A stretch of DNA of 64,000 bases from JANQRA01 sp035762545 (GCA_035762545.1 DASTOM010000027.1:1-64000); one strand, 5' to 3'. Positions 50,985 to 59,990 are shown, counted from the stretch's first letter. The notes: generated by a model from the letters alone, not told the origin. A program made the numbers and translations.

Positions 50985-51718
50985 CCTCCCGCGTGGTGGT
51001 CGTCACCGGCTCGGCAACCGGCATCGGCGAGGCTGCAGCCCATGCCTTCGCCGCGCTCGGCGACACGGTCTACCTCGTCGACATCGACCAGACCGGTGGG
51101 ACCCGGGTCGCCTCCGAGGTCGGCGACAGCGCCAGATTCCTGAGGTGTGACCTCGTCGATGAGGGCGAAGTGCGAGCGACTGTGGCCGAGATCGAAGCCG
51201 AGGCCGGTGCCATCGACGTCCTGGTCAACAATGCCGGCGGCTTCGGTGAGGCCAAGGGCATCGAGGATCTGGATCTCGACGAATGGCGCCGCCTGCTCGA
51301 CGTCAACCTCACTTCGATGTTCCTGATGACCCAGGCGGCGCTGCCCCTGTTGCGAAGAGGTACCGGTCGACGCATCATCAACCTCGGTTCGCTGGCGGGT
51401 CAGACGGCCGGTTGGAAGACGTCCCCGGCCTATGTGGCGGCCAAGGGCGGGGTCCATGCGTTGACCCGGGCCATGGCCACCGAGTTGGCGCCGGACAGGA
51501 TCACTGTCAACGCCCTGGCGCCGTCTGCAGTCCTCACCGACCGAATCCGGAGGCTGCGCGACGAGGAGGCCCTCGCAGCCACGGCAGCGACCATTCCGCT
51601 TGGTCGCTATCAGGAACCTGCGGAAACGGCGGCGTGGATCGTTTTCCTGGCTTCTGAGGAGGCGGGTTTCATGACCGGGCAGACAGTGTCGCTGAACGGT
51701 GGCAGGCTGATGACATGA
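50981..51718 (+). CDS. Short-chain dehydrogenase/reductase
   Basis: 245-residue classical SDR: VVVTGSATGIGEAAAHAFAA near residue 6 (TGxxxGIG), VLVNNAGGF near 77, Ser in INLGSLAGQT near 130 and the catalytic YVAAK near 145. C-terminal tail GFMTGQTVSLNGG is typical. ATGA overlap with the preceding gene. Complete active site, unlike the SDR at 41892. Probably oxidises a hydroxyl or reduces a keto group of the cluster substrate. Confidence 0.92.
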   Translation: MTSRVVVVTGSATGIGEAAAHAFAALGDTVYLVDIDQTGGTRVASEVGDSARFLRCDLVDEGEVRATVAEIEAEAGAIDVLVNNAGGFGEAKGIEDLDLDEWRRLLDVNLTSMFLMTQAALPLLRRGTGRRIINLGSLAGQTAGWKTSPAYVAAKGGVHALTRAMATELAPDRITVNALAPSAVLTDRIRRLRDEEALAATAATIPLGRYQEPAETAAWIVFLASEEAGFMTGQTVSLNGGRLMT

Positions 51719-51728
51719 GGAGTGACCA

Positions 51729-52112
51729 ATGGCTGGACTGATCAAGTTCGACGAGGCCGACCCGGTGGCCCGGGGAGATGGGATCGAGAGCGTTCGACTC
51801 ACTCCCGAGCCCCTCGAGGGTCAAGGCTTTGTGATGGGGGTGACCAGCTTCCCACCGGGCACGAGCATCCGTCTCCACAGTCACAACACGATCGAACAGG
51901 TGACGATCATCGAGGGTGAGGGTCTCGCCGAGTTGAACGGGGAACAGATCCCGGCCAAACCGTATGACACCACCCAGATCGCACCAGGTGAGTACCACCG
52001 GTTCATCAACAGCGGTGTGTCCGTCATGCGGATTCTCTGGGTATACGGGAGCACCCGGGTGACCAGGACGTTCGCCGACACCGGGGAGACGGTAGAGCAG
52101 TTCGAAGCATGA
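51729..52112 (+). CDS. Cupin-domain protein
   Basis: 127-residue single cupin: FPPGTSIRLHSHNTIEQVTI near residue 41-60 (metal His pair and Glu), then YDTTQIAPGEYHRFINSG near 78 with the second-motif His. The full metal site is present, unlike the cupin at 27199. GAGGAG precedes the ATG. Its stop overlaps the next start (ATGA). Role could be isomerase, dioxygenase or lyase; not assignable. Confidence 0.87.
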   Translation: MAGLIKFDEADPVARGDGIESVRLTPEPLEGQGFVMGVTSFPPGTSIRLHSHNTIEQVTIIEGEGLAELNGEQIPAKPYDTTQIAPGEYHRFINSGVSVMRILWVYGSTRVTRTFADTGETVEQFEA

Positions 52113-53143
52113 GGTTCGACCTCGATCGGCTTCACCGGTTCACCATTGCGGTCCTGACTTCGCTGGACGTGCTGCCCGAGCACGCCGACGTCACGGCGGC
52201 CCGGCTCATCGAAGCCGATCTGCGGGGACGGACCGGGCATGGCCTGATTCGGGTTCCGCAGTATGCGACCCGGATCGAAGCGGGCGGGATCAACTTGCGG
52301 CCCGAGATCGCTTTGGCCCGGGAGACACCGGTAAGCGCTCTCGTCGATGGGGACAACGGTCTAGGTCAGGTGGTGATGACACTCGCCGCCGAGACCGCGG
52401 TGGAAAAGGCCAGGGACAACGGGATGGCGTGGGTCGGAACGGTCCACTCCAACCATGCCGGCGCCGCCGGGGTCTACACCGACATGGCGAGGAGCCGTGA
52501 CCTGATCGGTATCTACCTGGCGGTGGCCTCGGCCAACGTGATGCCGCCGTGGGGCGGCCGGGAACGTCTGCTCGGGACGAACCCGATCTCGATCGCGATC
52601 CCGGGGGAAGGTCCCGGATTCCAGTTGGACATCGCCACCACGGTGACCTCCCATGGGACGATCAAGGTCCTCGCCCAGCGTGGGGAGACGATGCCCGAAG
52701 GGTGGGTCATCGACACCGAGGGCAACCCCATCACCGATCCGAGCAAGGCCGACGACGGCTTCCTGGTTCCGATCGGCGGATACAAGGGGTCTGGTCTCAA
52801 CATGGCGCTCGGTCTGCTCGCCGGTGTCCTCAACGACGCCGCATTCGGTTCGGAGGTCATCGACCACCGCGCCGTCCCGGACCAGCACGCCAACACCGGC
52901 CAGGCGATCTTCATGATGCGACCAGACCTGTTCCGTGACCTGGACGAGTTCAAGGCGAGCATCGACCGTCATCTCGACGAGCTGAGAGGATCCGGTTCGC
53001 CAGGTGCCGTCCACATCCCCGGAGAAGGCGCGTTCCAACTCGAGGCGGAACAGAGGCGGGACGGGATCCCCCTTCCCGACAAACTGCTGGGTCAGCTTCG
53101 AGACCTGGCCGCTCGACTCGGACTCGACGACGATCTGAGGTAG
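52109..53143 (+). CDS. Malate/L-lactate (Ldh2) family dehydrogenase
   Basis: 344-residue NAD(P)-dependent 2-hydroxyacid or imine dehydrogenase of the Ldh2/MDH2 family (type examples: ureidoglycolate, 2,3-diketogulonate and delta-1-piperideine-2-carboxylate reductases). Seen: RTGHGLIRVPQYA near residue 41, the catalytic His in VGTVHSNHAGAAG near 110, LLGTNPISIAIPG near 152 and GYKGSGLNMALGLLAG near 227. ATGA overlap with the cupin gene. Likely reduces or oxidises a 2-oxo/2-hydroxy acid. Confidence 0.9.
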   Translation: MRFDLDRLHRFTIAVLTSLDVLPEHADVTAARLIEADLRGRTGHGLIRVPQYATRIEAGGINLRPEIALARETPVSALVDGDNGLGQVVMTLAAETAVEKARDNGMAWVGTVHSNHAGAAGVYTDMARSRDLIGIYLAVASANVMPPWGGRERLLGTNPISIAIPGEGPGFQLDIATTVTSHGTIKVLAQRGETMPEGWVIDTEGNPITDPSKADDGFLVPIGGYKGSGLNMALGLLAGVLNDAAFGSEVIDHRAVPDQHANTGQAIFMMRPDLFRDLDEFKASIDRHLDELRGSGSPGAVHIPGEGAFQLEAEQRRDGIPLPDKLLGQLRDLAARLGLDDDLR

Positions 53144-53182
53144 CCCGGTGCGACCCTTGATCCATCACGAACAGGACCCGAC

Positions 53183-54529
53183 GTGAAGCGCCTGGTCGTT
53201 CGGGGAGGAACCCTGGTGGACCATCGCGGCGAGCGTCGCGCCGATCTCGTGGTCGAGGACGGTGTGGTGGCGCATGTCGGGGATGTGCGGTCGCAGGACG
53301 CCGAGGTGATAGACGCCACGGGCCTCCTGGTCCTGCCAGGAATGGTGGACACTCACGTCCATCTCATGGATCCCGGGCCCACCGATCGTGAGGACTTCCC
53401 GACCGGAACCAACGCCGCGGCTGCCAGGGGTGTCACCACGATCGTCGAACACACCCATGCGCACCCGATCCGATCGGTGGGCGACCTCGAGGACAAGCTC
53501 GGCCACCTCCGGGGCCGTTCCAATGTCGACTTCGGTTTGGCCGCTCATGTCTGGCCGGAGTCGATTGCGGAGTTGCCCGGCTTGGCCGAAGCCGGAGTGA
53601 CCTTCTTCAAGATCTTCACGTGTGACACCCATGGTGTCCCCGGGCTCGACACAGCGGTCCTGTCGACTGCACTCGAGCAGATCGGAGGGATCGGGGCTCG
53701 GGCCTTGATCCACAACGAGGATCAGAAACTCACCGCGGCTGCAGAGATCGAGCTGAGGAGTGCGGGGCGGGTGGATCCGGGGTTGCTCGTCGAGTGGCGC
53801 AGCCGAGATGCCGAGATTGTGGCGGTCGCCTCCACCGCGGCGATCGTCCTGAGGTCGAAGGCACGTGTCACGTTTGCCCACGTGTCGAACCCGGCTGTCC
53901 TCGACGTCGTCGATGCCTTCCGAGGCCTCGGCGCCTCGATAGCGGCTGAGGCCTGTCCTCAATACTTCACGCTGGGGGAGGGCGAGGTGAACAATGAGGG
54001 TGCGCTTCGCAAGTTCACGCCACCAGCGCGGATCCGATCCGACCAGGATCGCGATGCGATGTGGGACGCCGTCGCCAGTTCGCGATTCTCCTTCTTCTCC
54101 ACCGACCACGCACCTTCGACCCTGTCACAGAAGACCGACGTCGAATTCTGGGACGCGCCATTTGGGCTTCCGGGATTGGACACGACTCTGCCGTTCCTCA
54201 TCGACGCCGCTCTGCGCGGTGACTTGAGTCTGGCCGACGTCGTCCGGCTCTATTCGACCGCTCCGGCAGATTGGTACGGCCTGCCCAAGGGCAGGCTGAC
54301 GCCCGGGTCCGACGCCGATTTCGTGCTCGTCGACCCGGCTGCGGAGTGGGTGGTCGACGACACCGACATCATCTCCAAGGCCGGCTGGTCTCCATACTCC
54401 GGCCGGACCTTCAAGGGTCGGGTCGTAGCCACCTACTTGCGGGGCGTCGAGATCTCGAGGGACGGGAGGCCTCACGATCTGCGATCCGGCTCGTTCGTGA
54501 GACACGCCGCGCCGGGCCACGAGGGATGA
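53183..54529 (+). CDS. Dihydroorotase/allantoinase-type cyclic amidohydrolase
   Basis: 448 residues. A small N-terminal beta domain (VVRGGTLVDHRGERRADLVV) precedes the barrel: metal HxH in MVDTHVHLMDPG near 56, candidate carboxylated Lys in VTFFKIFTCD near 142, His in RALIHNEDQ near 177 and VTFAHVSNP near 232, and Asp in FFSTDHAPS near 306. Binuclear metal site appears complete. GTG start without a strong ribosome-binding site. It closes the plus-strand operon from site G and would open a cyclic amide such as a hydantoin or ureide. Confidence 0.9.
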   Translation: MKRLVVRGGTLVDHRGERRADLVVEDGVVAHVGDVRSQDAEVIDATGLLVLPGMVDTHVHLMDPGPTDREDFPTGTNAAAARGVTTIVEHTHAHPIRSVGDLEDKLGHLRGRSNVDFGLAAHVWPESIAELPGLAEAGVTFFKIFTCDTHGVPGLDTAVLSTALEQIGGIGARALIHNEDQKLTAAAEIELRSAGRVDPGLLVEWRSRDAEIVAVASTAAIVLRSKARVTFAHVSNPAVLDVVDAFRGLGASIAAEACPQYFTLGEGEVNNEGALRKFTPPARIRSDQDRDAMWDAVASSRFSFFSTDHAPSTLSQKTDVEFWDAPFGLPGLDTTLPFLIDAALRGDLSLADVVRLYSTAPADWYGLPKGRLTPGSDADFVLVDPAAEWVVDDTDIISKAGWSPYSGRTFKGRVVATYLRGVEISRDGRPHDLRSGSFVRHAAPGHEG

Positions 54530-54570
54530 TCAAGGTCGAGCGGCTCTGGACAGAATGCGGACCCGATCGA

Positions 54571-55734
54571 TCACCGCTTCAGCCAAACTGAGGCCACCGA
54601 TGGCTGGACGACCTGGTGAACGACATCGATCCAGCCGTCGACGATCCCCTCAGCGTCCGCTCGATCGCGTAATGAGCCCGCGAATTCGTCCAGCACCCGT
54701 TCGGCGTTGTATCGGGTGCGGTTGAATCTCCGGTCGACGATCTGCTGGACTCTTCGCCGCACGGGGTTGAAGAGCGCGGCGACAGCCAGCGTCGCCATTG
54801 CTACCACCAGTGGGTCAGTGGATGGCAAGACGGTCGTAGACAGGGCGACCAGACCGAAGACGACGGCGGCCAAGAGCCCGATCACGACCGCATACGAGAG
54901 AGTTCGCGAAATGATCCGGTCGATGTCGTAGAGCCGGTATCGGACGATGGCCACCGCGATCGCCACCCACAGCCCGCCGAGTGTCAAGGCATTGATGATG
55001 TCAGTAGCAGCCTGCGGCAGGTCTCCGAAGAAGGACAACGCCGTTCCGGCGGCAAAGAAGCTCACGGCCAGGAGGAACCACTTCAGCTGTTGGCGCTCGA
55101 CCCCACGGGAGCGATGTAGCCGGATGAATACGGAGGCAACCGCTGGCACCGCCATGGCCAGAATCCCGCCGAGTAACGCCTCGAGATCGGGTATCGCGTC
55201 CACCGACCACGGGATGGGCATTGTCTCGACACAGACCTCGGATCGCGGAGCTTCGTATGCGACGCAAACCGTGTCGCCGAAGGCAAACGAAATCCATGCA
55301 AGCACGGCACAAGCGATGGCGATCCGGCCAACCCACGCCCAACGATGATTGATCGACGAGCCGCTGGGAAACCAGAGTGGCAGAAGCACCAGCGCGCAGA
55401 TGAGCTGGACCATCCAGGCCGTGTCGCTCGCGAGGATGAGGACCAGGATGGCCAATTGGTTTCCCGATTCCGCGGCGACGGGTGTGAGGTGGTTGACGGC
55501 GCCGAGTGTCATCAACGACGCACCGGTGAGAGAGCTCAGGGTGCCAATCGAGTTCTCTGGTCTCCTGACTGCTAGGAACATCCCCATTGCCGTGGCGCTC
55601 GAAACGGGGATCAAATACAGCCATTCGACCCCGGATTCGCCGCCAACCTCCCCCGACGACAACAAGAACGCGGCCAAGACGACTGTGTATGCGGTCAGGG
55701 CGGCCGCCAGGACAGGCCGGATCAATCGCATCAC
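54571..55734 (-). CDS. Polytopic membrane protein, sensor-kinase-like input region without kinase
   Basis: 387 residues with about nine hydrophobic segments (roughly 8-28, 38-56, 64-82, 95-120, 135-152, 190-208, 225-243, 255-272, 285-325), then a linker VRRRVQQIVDRRFNRTRYNA near 327-346. The segment IVRYRLYDIDRIISRTLSYA near 265-285 is typical of actinobacterial histidine kinases with a multi-helix input region, but no dimerisation His or ATPase domain follows. It may be a truncated sensor or an accessory to another kinase. Not obviously part of a neighbouring operon. Confidence 0.75.
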   Translation of the reverse strand: MMRLIRPVLAAALTAYTVVLAAFLLSSGEVGGESGVEWLYLIPVSSATAMGMFLAVRRPENSIGTLSSLTGASLMTLGAVNHLTPVAAESGNQLAILVLILASDTAWMVQLICALVLLPLWFPSGSSINHRWAWVGRIAIACAVLAWISFAFGDTVCVAYEAPRSEVCVETMPIPWSVDAIPDLEALLGGILAMAVPAVASVFIRLHRSRGVERQQLKWFLLAVSFFAAGTALSFFGDLPQAATDIINALTLGGLWVAIAVAIVRYRLYDIDRIISRTLSYAVVIGLLAAVVFGLVALSTTVLPSTDPLVVAMATLAVAALFNPVRRRVQQIVDRRFNRTRYNAERVLDEFAGSLRDRADAEGIVDGWIDVVHQVVQPSVASVWLKR

Positions 55735-55797
55735 ATCAACCGTGTGCCCACGATCGCAGCATCATCGCGGCACGTTACGACACCGTTACGGGACCGA

Positions 55798-56568
55798 TCA
55801 GGCCTCGCTGGCGGCTCTGTTCCTCTGCTCTTCCATGTCCTCGAAGCGTCCCAGGATCTTGGCCTGGTGCTGTGCGAAGTCAGGATCGGAGGCCTTGCGG
55901 GGGAACGGCAGGTCGACCGTGGTGTCGTCGAAGACCGTTCCACCGTGGGCCAAAGTGATGACCCTCGTCGACAGTTGCACCGCCTCCATGACGTCGTGTG
56001 TCACGAAGAGGACCGTCTTCTTTGTCTCGTTCCAGAGCTCTTGCAATTGCTCACGGAGCGATCGGGCCGTGATCGCATCTAGATGGGAGAAGGGCTCGTC
56101 CATCAGCAGCAGATCGGGACCGACGGAGAAAGCGCGTGCGATCCCCACTCGTTGCTGCATTCCTCCGGACAGCTGGCCGGGCCACATGTCCTCGGTATCG
56201 GCGAGACCGACCATGTCCAGATATCTGCGGGCGTTGGCTCTGGCCTCTTCTTCTTCGAGATCGCTGACATACAACATGTTCTGCATGACCGTCCGCCAGG
56301 GGAGGAGTCGAGGGTCCTGGAACACGTAGCCGAGCCACGCTTCCTCCTTCCCCTCCTGAGTGACGGTCACCGTGCCCGTGGTTGGTGTCTCCACTCCAGA
56401 GACGATGTTGAGCAGCGTGCTCTTGCCACACCCGGATGGTCCGACCAGGGAGACGAAGACCTGACCGGAGATCTCAAATGAGATGTCCTGGATGGCGCGC
56501 ACCGGCTTCCCGCTCTTGCTGGTGGCGGGGAAGGTCTTGGTGAGTCGGTCCACTGTCAGAGTGGCCAT
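55798..56568 (-). CDS. ABC importer ATPase (SsuB/TauB-like), cassette 2
   Basis: 256 residues: Walker A GPSGCGKST near residue 44, YVFQDPRLLPWRTVMQN near 83, signature LSGGMQQR near 135, Walker B DLLLMDEP near 155, LFVTHDV near 190. ATG 56568 has AAGGAG six bases upstream; a longer frame to 56655 would run into the permease gene. Very close paralogue of 11458-12198, including the shared ELW or EMW..T.KTVLFVTHDV and VDLPFPR segments. Last gene of the second four-gene importer set. Confidence 0.92.
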   Translation of the reverse strand: MATLTVDRLTKTFPATSKSGKPVRAIQDISFEISGQVFVSLVGPSGCGKSTLLNIVSGVETPTTGTVTVTQEGKEEAWLGYVFQDPRLLPWRTVMQNMLYVSDLEEEEARANARRYLDMVGLADTEDMWPGQLSGGMQQRVGIARAFSVGPDLLLMDEPFSHLDAITARSLREQLQELWNETKKTVLFVTHDVMEAVQLSTRVITLAHGGTVFDDTTVDLPFPRKASDPDFAQHQAKILGRFEDMEEQRNRAASEA

Positions 56569-56596
56569 CGTGGCTCCTTCATAGGTAACACCTCCG

Positions 56597-57493
56597 TCAC
56601 AGCCCTGTCGCCCCTCCCACCTCTTCGAGAAGGAGCTCGGTCTCGTTCGTCTCATCGCCGTCCCGCCAGCGAAACGCCCGCTTCTGGAGGGGGCGCATGA
56701 CGAAACCGTCGAGGAGTGCGATGAAGACTATGAAGACGATCACCCAGCCGAGAAAGCCGCGATAGCGGGCGGCGTCATACCAGAAACGTGATCGCCAGCC
56801 CACCCCGTTGCTGGCCCCGAACCACTCGGCGAGCAGCACGGCGTTCCACCCGATGATCACTGCGAAACGGAGCCCGGTGAACAGGTATCCGGTGATCGCG
56901 GGAAGCATGAGATGACGGAGACGTCGATCACGGGGCACGTGGAAGGCGGTGGACATCATGTGTAACTCTGGCGTGACCGACCTCACCCCCTGAGCGACGT
57001 TGACGGTGACGAACGGGAACGAGGCCAGGATCACGGTGTAGACGGGAGCCTCCCAACCAAGCCCGAACCACATGACGGTCAGGAACGCCCAGATGACCGC
57101 GGGAAGCGCCAGGAAGACCAGCATGATGTCGTTGAGCAGGCTCCGCACGAAGCGGATCGAGCCGATCGCTATCCCCAGGATCACACCGATCACGAAACCG
57201 ACGGCAAGACCGATGGAGAACCGCTGCAGGGTGGCGAAGAAGTGCTCCCAGAACTCCCCGGTCACCACGCCGCCGTGGCTGCCTCCGGTGAGCTCGACCC
57301 ATATGAAGGTGAGTGTCTCCCACGGGGCCGGCATCCGCTCGACCAGGATCGAAAGGATCTGCCAGGCGACCAGCACCGCGACGTAGAACGTTATCCGGGC
57401 CCCCGTGTCGGAGGTGAGAGCCCGTCTGAGTCTGCTCTTGGGTTGGCCGCCTGACGGTGCGTTGGCGGTGGTGTCGAGCGTCGTCGCCGTCAT
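56597..57493 (-). CDS. ABC importer permease B, cassette 2
   Basis: 298-residue permease, about six helices, EAA-type loop QGVRSVTPELHMMSTAF near residue 165. It shares with 12191-13147 the C-terminal pattern G.GW...FWYDA near 228. ATG 57493 overlaps the stop of permease A (ATGA). Forms a predicted heterodimer with the product of 57490-58302. Confidence 0.9.
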   Translation of the reverse strand: MTATTLDTTANAPSGGQPKSRLRRALTSDTGARITFYVAVLVAWQILSILVERMPAPWETLTFIWVELTGGSHGGVVTGEFWEHFFATLQRFSIGLAVGFVIGVILGIAIGSIRFVRSLLNDIMLVFLALPAVIWAFLTVMWFGLGWEAPVYTVILASFPFVTVNVAQGVRSVTPELHMMSTAFHVPRDRRLRHLMLPAITGYLFTGLRFAVIIGWNAVLLAEWFGASNGVGWRSRFWYDAARYRGFLGWVIVFIVFIALLDGFVMRPLQKRAFRWRDGDETNETELLLEEVGGATGL

Positions 57494-58302
57494 GCGTTCT
57501 GCTCCCAAAGGCGCCAGCGAAAGACTCTCAGCTCGATGAGTGCCAGACCTCGTTCGATCAAGAGCATCAGGGCTATGAAGAGGAGTGTCCAGGCCATGAC
57601 ATTGGTTATCGAGAAGGCCTGAAAGGCGTATCTGATCTGAAACCCGACACCGTTGGACGAGCCAAACACCTCGGTCAAGGCCTCCACCTTCCAGGCGATG
57701 GCGAAGGCGAGGCGAACCCCGGCGAAGACAAACGGCATGATCGACGGGAGCATCACCTGACGCATGATGTCGGACGAGGAGCGATGGAACGCCACCGACA
57801 TGCTCACCAGGTCGGCATCAACCCCTTCGACGCCTTCGGCGACGCTGAGTGCGATGAACGGCATCGAGATGAGGCCCACTGCGAGAACCGGGCCCAAGAA
57901 TCCCGTGCCGAACACCACCAGGGCCAGCACCGCGTAAGTGATCCCGGGAATGCTGCCGGCGGCTACCACTCCGTCGTGGAAGAAGGCCTTCCAGTAGCGG
58001 CTCCGTCCCATCGAGTATCCGATGGGCACCGCGAGGACTGCTCCGATGGTGAATCCGAGGAACGTCTTGGAGATGCTGGCGACGAAGTCGTCGACGAACT
58101 CCCCGCTGACGAGGATGTCCCACATGGCGGCGCCGACCTTGGCCGGCCCCGGGAGCACGAACTCATTCAGGACGAAGCGGGAGACGAACGCCCAGATTCC
58201 GATGAAGCCGACCCACCCCAGCACGAGGCCGCCGGTTCGCCACCATCGTTTGGTGACGGTACCGGCGGCCCCGGTGTCTAGAGGTGCGGTCGCCTGTGTC
58301 AA
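57490..58302 (-). CDS. ABC importer permease A, cassette 2
   Basis: 270-residue permease with six helices and EAA-type loop EGVEGVDADLVSMSVAF near residue 155. The TTG start overlaps the stop of the binding-protein gene (TTGA), so here no hairpin separates the two, unlike cassette 1. Ends LIELRVFRWRLWEQNA, matching the FFRWRDG end of 13147-13983. Confidence 0.9.
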   Translation of the reverse strand: MTQATAPLDTGAAGTVTKRWWRTGGLVLGWVGFIGIWAFVSRFVLNEFVLPGPAKVGAAMWDILVSGEFVDDFVASISKTFLGFTIGAVLAVPIGYSMGRSRYWKAFFHDGVVAAGSIPGITYAVLALVVFGTGFLGPVLAVGLISMPFIALSVAEGVEGVDADLVSMSVAFHRSSSDIMRQVMLPSIMPFVFAGVRLAFAIAWKVEALTEVFGSSNGVGFQIRYAFQAFSITNVMAWTLLFIALMLLIERGLALIELRVFRWRLWEQNA

Positions 58303-59342
58303 CCGGCCGGAACCACCTCGAATCGCGGCTGATCCGGTGACTCGGCGAGCCCGGCCTCGTTGAGCAGCGGGAACAGCTCCGCCTCGGAATCCACCCACTC
58401 ATCGGTGAGGTAGACGCCGGAGGCGAACCAGTCGTGCTCGGCGAGGTAGTCGGTGATCCACTGGACCTGCTCTTCGCCCTCGGCCGCGAAGTGCTGCGGA
58501 TAGCTGGCGATGATCTCGTTCTTGTTGGCAGCCCACTCCTGGAGACCGCGGTCCCAGAGCTCCAGGAAGAACGCGACCTCTTCGGGGTGGTCGTCGAACC
58601 AATCCTCACGGGCCAGGAAGATGTTGATCATCGGCCCTTCGTGGTCGGGCTTTTCGACCAGCTCGGAATAGAGGTCGGCGGATGTCTTTCCGTCGTAGAG
58701 GATGTTGACCTGCTCCTCCATCAGGATCGGGATGTTGAAGTCGGGCAGCACGATGGCGCAGTCGGTGTCACCGCTCGCCGCCTGTGCACCCGTGTTGGTG
58801 ATGTCGACCACCACGAGCTCGAAGTCTCCGCCGTCGACCCGGAAGTCGAGGTCGTGGAGATGGTGGGCGAGCATGCCCCAAATCGTGGTCGACGAGAGCG
58901 TGTCCCAGACCGCGACGGTTCCGCCTGCGCAGTCGGCGAGTGTCTCGTACTCGGGGTGCTCGGGTGAGGCCACGATGATGCTGCGGTCGATGTTGTACTT
59001 TCCGAAGATGACACTGGGGATGCCGAACTCCTCCTCGATCGTCGGCACCTCGAAGTCACCCACCGACATGATGTCGGCATTCCCGCCGGCATAGACGCCG
59101 ACCTCGTTCCAGGTCGCCGAGTCGAGGATGGCGATGTTGGCCTCCGACTCCATCTCCTCCCGGATCCCGGAGTCCTTCAGGTAATCCCACACCGGGTCGG
59201 GGGCGAAGGCGAATCGGATCACCTTCAGGGCGTCGGGGTCCGCAGTCGTTGTCGTCCCCTCGGAGTCGTCGCTGCCACAGGCGCTGGCGACGAGCGCGAG
59301 GGCAACGGTGCCTGCGATCAAGCGCAGGATCTTTTTGAACAC
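58299..59342 (-). CDS. ABC substrate-binding lipoprotein, cassette 2
   Basis: 347 residues. Signal peptide KKILRLIAGTVALALVA with lipobox VASAC, then a Ser/Thr linker. Mature start RFAFAPDPVWDYLKDSGI, IFGKYNIDRSIIVAS near 125, ASYPQHFAAEGEEQVQW near 285 and WFASGVYLTDEWVDSE near 308. The same blocks occur in the binding protein of cassette 1. GTG 59342 is chosen on an AGGAGG five to six bases upstream. Preceded by site H. The ligand is unknown but probably related to that of cassette 1. Confidence 0.9.
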   Translation of the reverse strand: MFKKILRLIAGTVALALVASACGSDDSEGTTTTADPDALKVIRFAFAPDPVWDYLKDSGIREEMESEANIAILDSATWNEVGVYAGGNADIMSVGDFEVPTIEEEFGIPSVIFGKYNIDRSIIVASPEHPEYETLADCAGGTVAVWDTLSSTTIWGMLAHHLHDLDFRVDGGDFELVVVDITNTGAQAASGDTDCAIVLPDFNIPILMEEQVNILYDGKTSADLYSELVEKPDHEGPMINIFLAREDWFDDHPEEVAFFLELWDRGLQEWAANKNEIIASYPQHFAAEGEEQVQWITDYLAEHDWFASGVYLTDEWVDSEAELFPLLNEAGLAESPDQPRFEVVPAG

Positions 59343-59390
59343 TTGCTCCTCCTTGTTCTGCGGTCGATCACATTCCGGATCGCCGACTTC

Positions 59391-59409
59391 GTGCAATATA
59401 TAGGATCAT
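59391..59409 (-). promoter_or_regulatory. Shared AT-rich promoter/operator motif (site H)
   Basis: GTGCAATATATAGGATCAT contains the TGCA, ATATA and GGATC elements in the order seen in sites A (reversed) and E. TATATT on the minus strand is the likely -10 for importer cassette 2, whose first codon is 49 bases further on. Confidence 0.6.
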
Positions 59410-59474
59410 CCAGAGACAGGTTCGTGAGTTCTTGGATTCTTTCAGGATCTGCAGGTCGGGGGGCGGGCGGCTCT

Positions 59475-59990
59475 CTACCGGGTCAGGTCCTCGATCACCG
59501 TCACCGCGTCTTCGAAGTCAGGCACAACGAGAGCGTCGTCGCTGACCCATACGTGTCTGATCACTCTCTCGGTGTCGACAACGAAGAGCGACCTCTTGGC
59601 CAGACCGCGGTGGCCCTTCCAGGTGTCGTACTGGACTCCGTAAGCGTGAGCGGTCTCTCCGTCCCAGTCGGAGAGCAGGGGAAAGTCGATCCCCAGGGCC
59701 TCTGCAAACGCCATCTGGGAAAAGGTCGCGGTCACCGCGATCCCGACCGACTCGGCCCCGAGCTTGCGAAGCCGTGGTGTCAATGAGCCCAACTGGGCCA
59801 ACTCGTGACTTCAGACGTTCCCGAAATCGAACACGTAGAAAGCGATCAGAGCCGGCCCGGTTGCGGTGAGGTCGTCGAGTGAGACGTTTCTCTCGAAGGT
59901 GTGTCTCAGATCGAACTGCGGAGCCAGATCCTCGACCCTGAGTGGCCGGTTCTTCCCGGTGTCGAATGTGCGTGTTGATCCTGAGGACAT
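59475..59990 (-). CDS. Peroxiredoxin with in-frame TGA at the peroxidatic Cys (probable selenoprotein)
   Basis: Reading from ATG 59990 gives one continuous AhpC/TSA-type frame of 171 residues, interrupted only by TGA at 59813-59811 and ended by TAG at 59475. Before the TGA: VEDLAPQFDLRH near residue 19 and ALIAFYVFDFGNV (47-59). After it: SHELAQLGSLTPRLRKLG, then IDFPLLSDWDGETAHAYGV. Peroxiredoxins have FYPxDFTxxC-xxEL here, so the TGA (codon 60) falls exactly on the peroxidatic Cys. A hairpin just downstream fits a bacterial SECIS. No other Cys is present, suggesting a one-residue mechanism. A Cys-to-stop pseudogene is the alternative. Confidence 0.75.
59779..59813 (-). promoter_or_regulatory. 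Candidate bacterial SECIS element after UGA
   Basis: Downstream of the UGA the mRNA can fold with an outer GUCA/UGAC pairing (59809-59806 with 59782-59779) and an apical stem GCCC/GGGC (59798-59795 with 59790-59787) capped by AGUU. A G is the second loop base, 18 nt after the UGA. Known bacterial SECIS elements need a G in the first two loop positions at roughly this distance. Confidence 0.55.

Noticed and set aside
59475..59801. Short 108-residue reading frame starting at TTG 59801 taken as a complete gene
   Set aside because: It lacks the N-terminal half of a peroxiredoxin, and that half is intact in the same frame upstream of a single TGA; the longer selenoprotein reading explains the data better.
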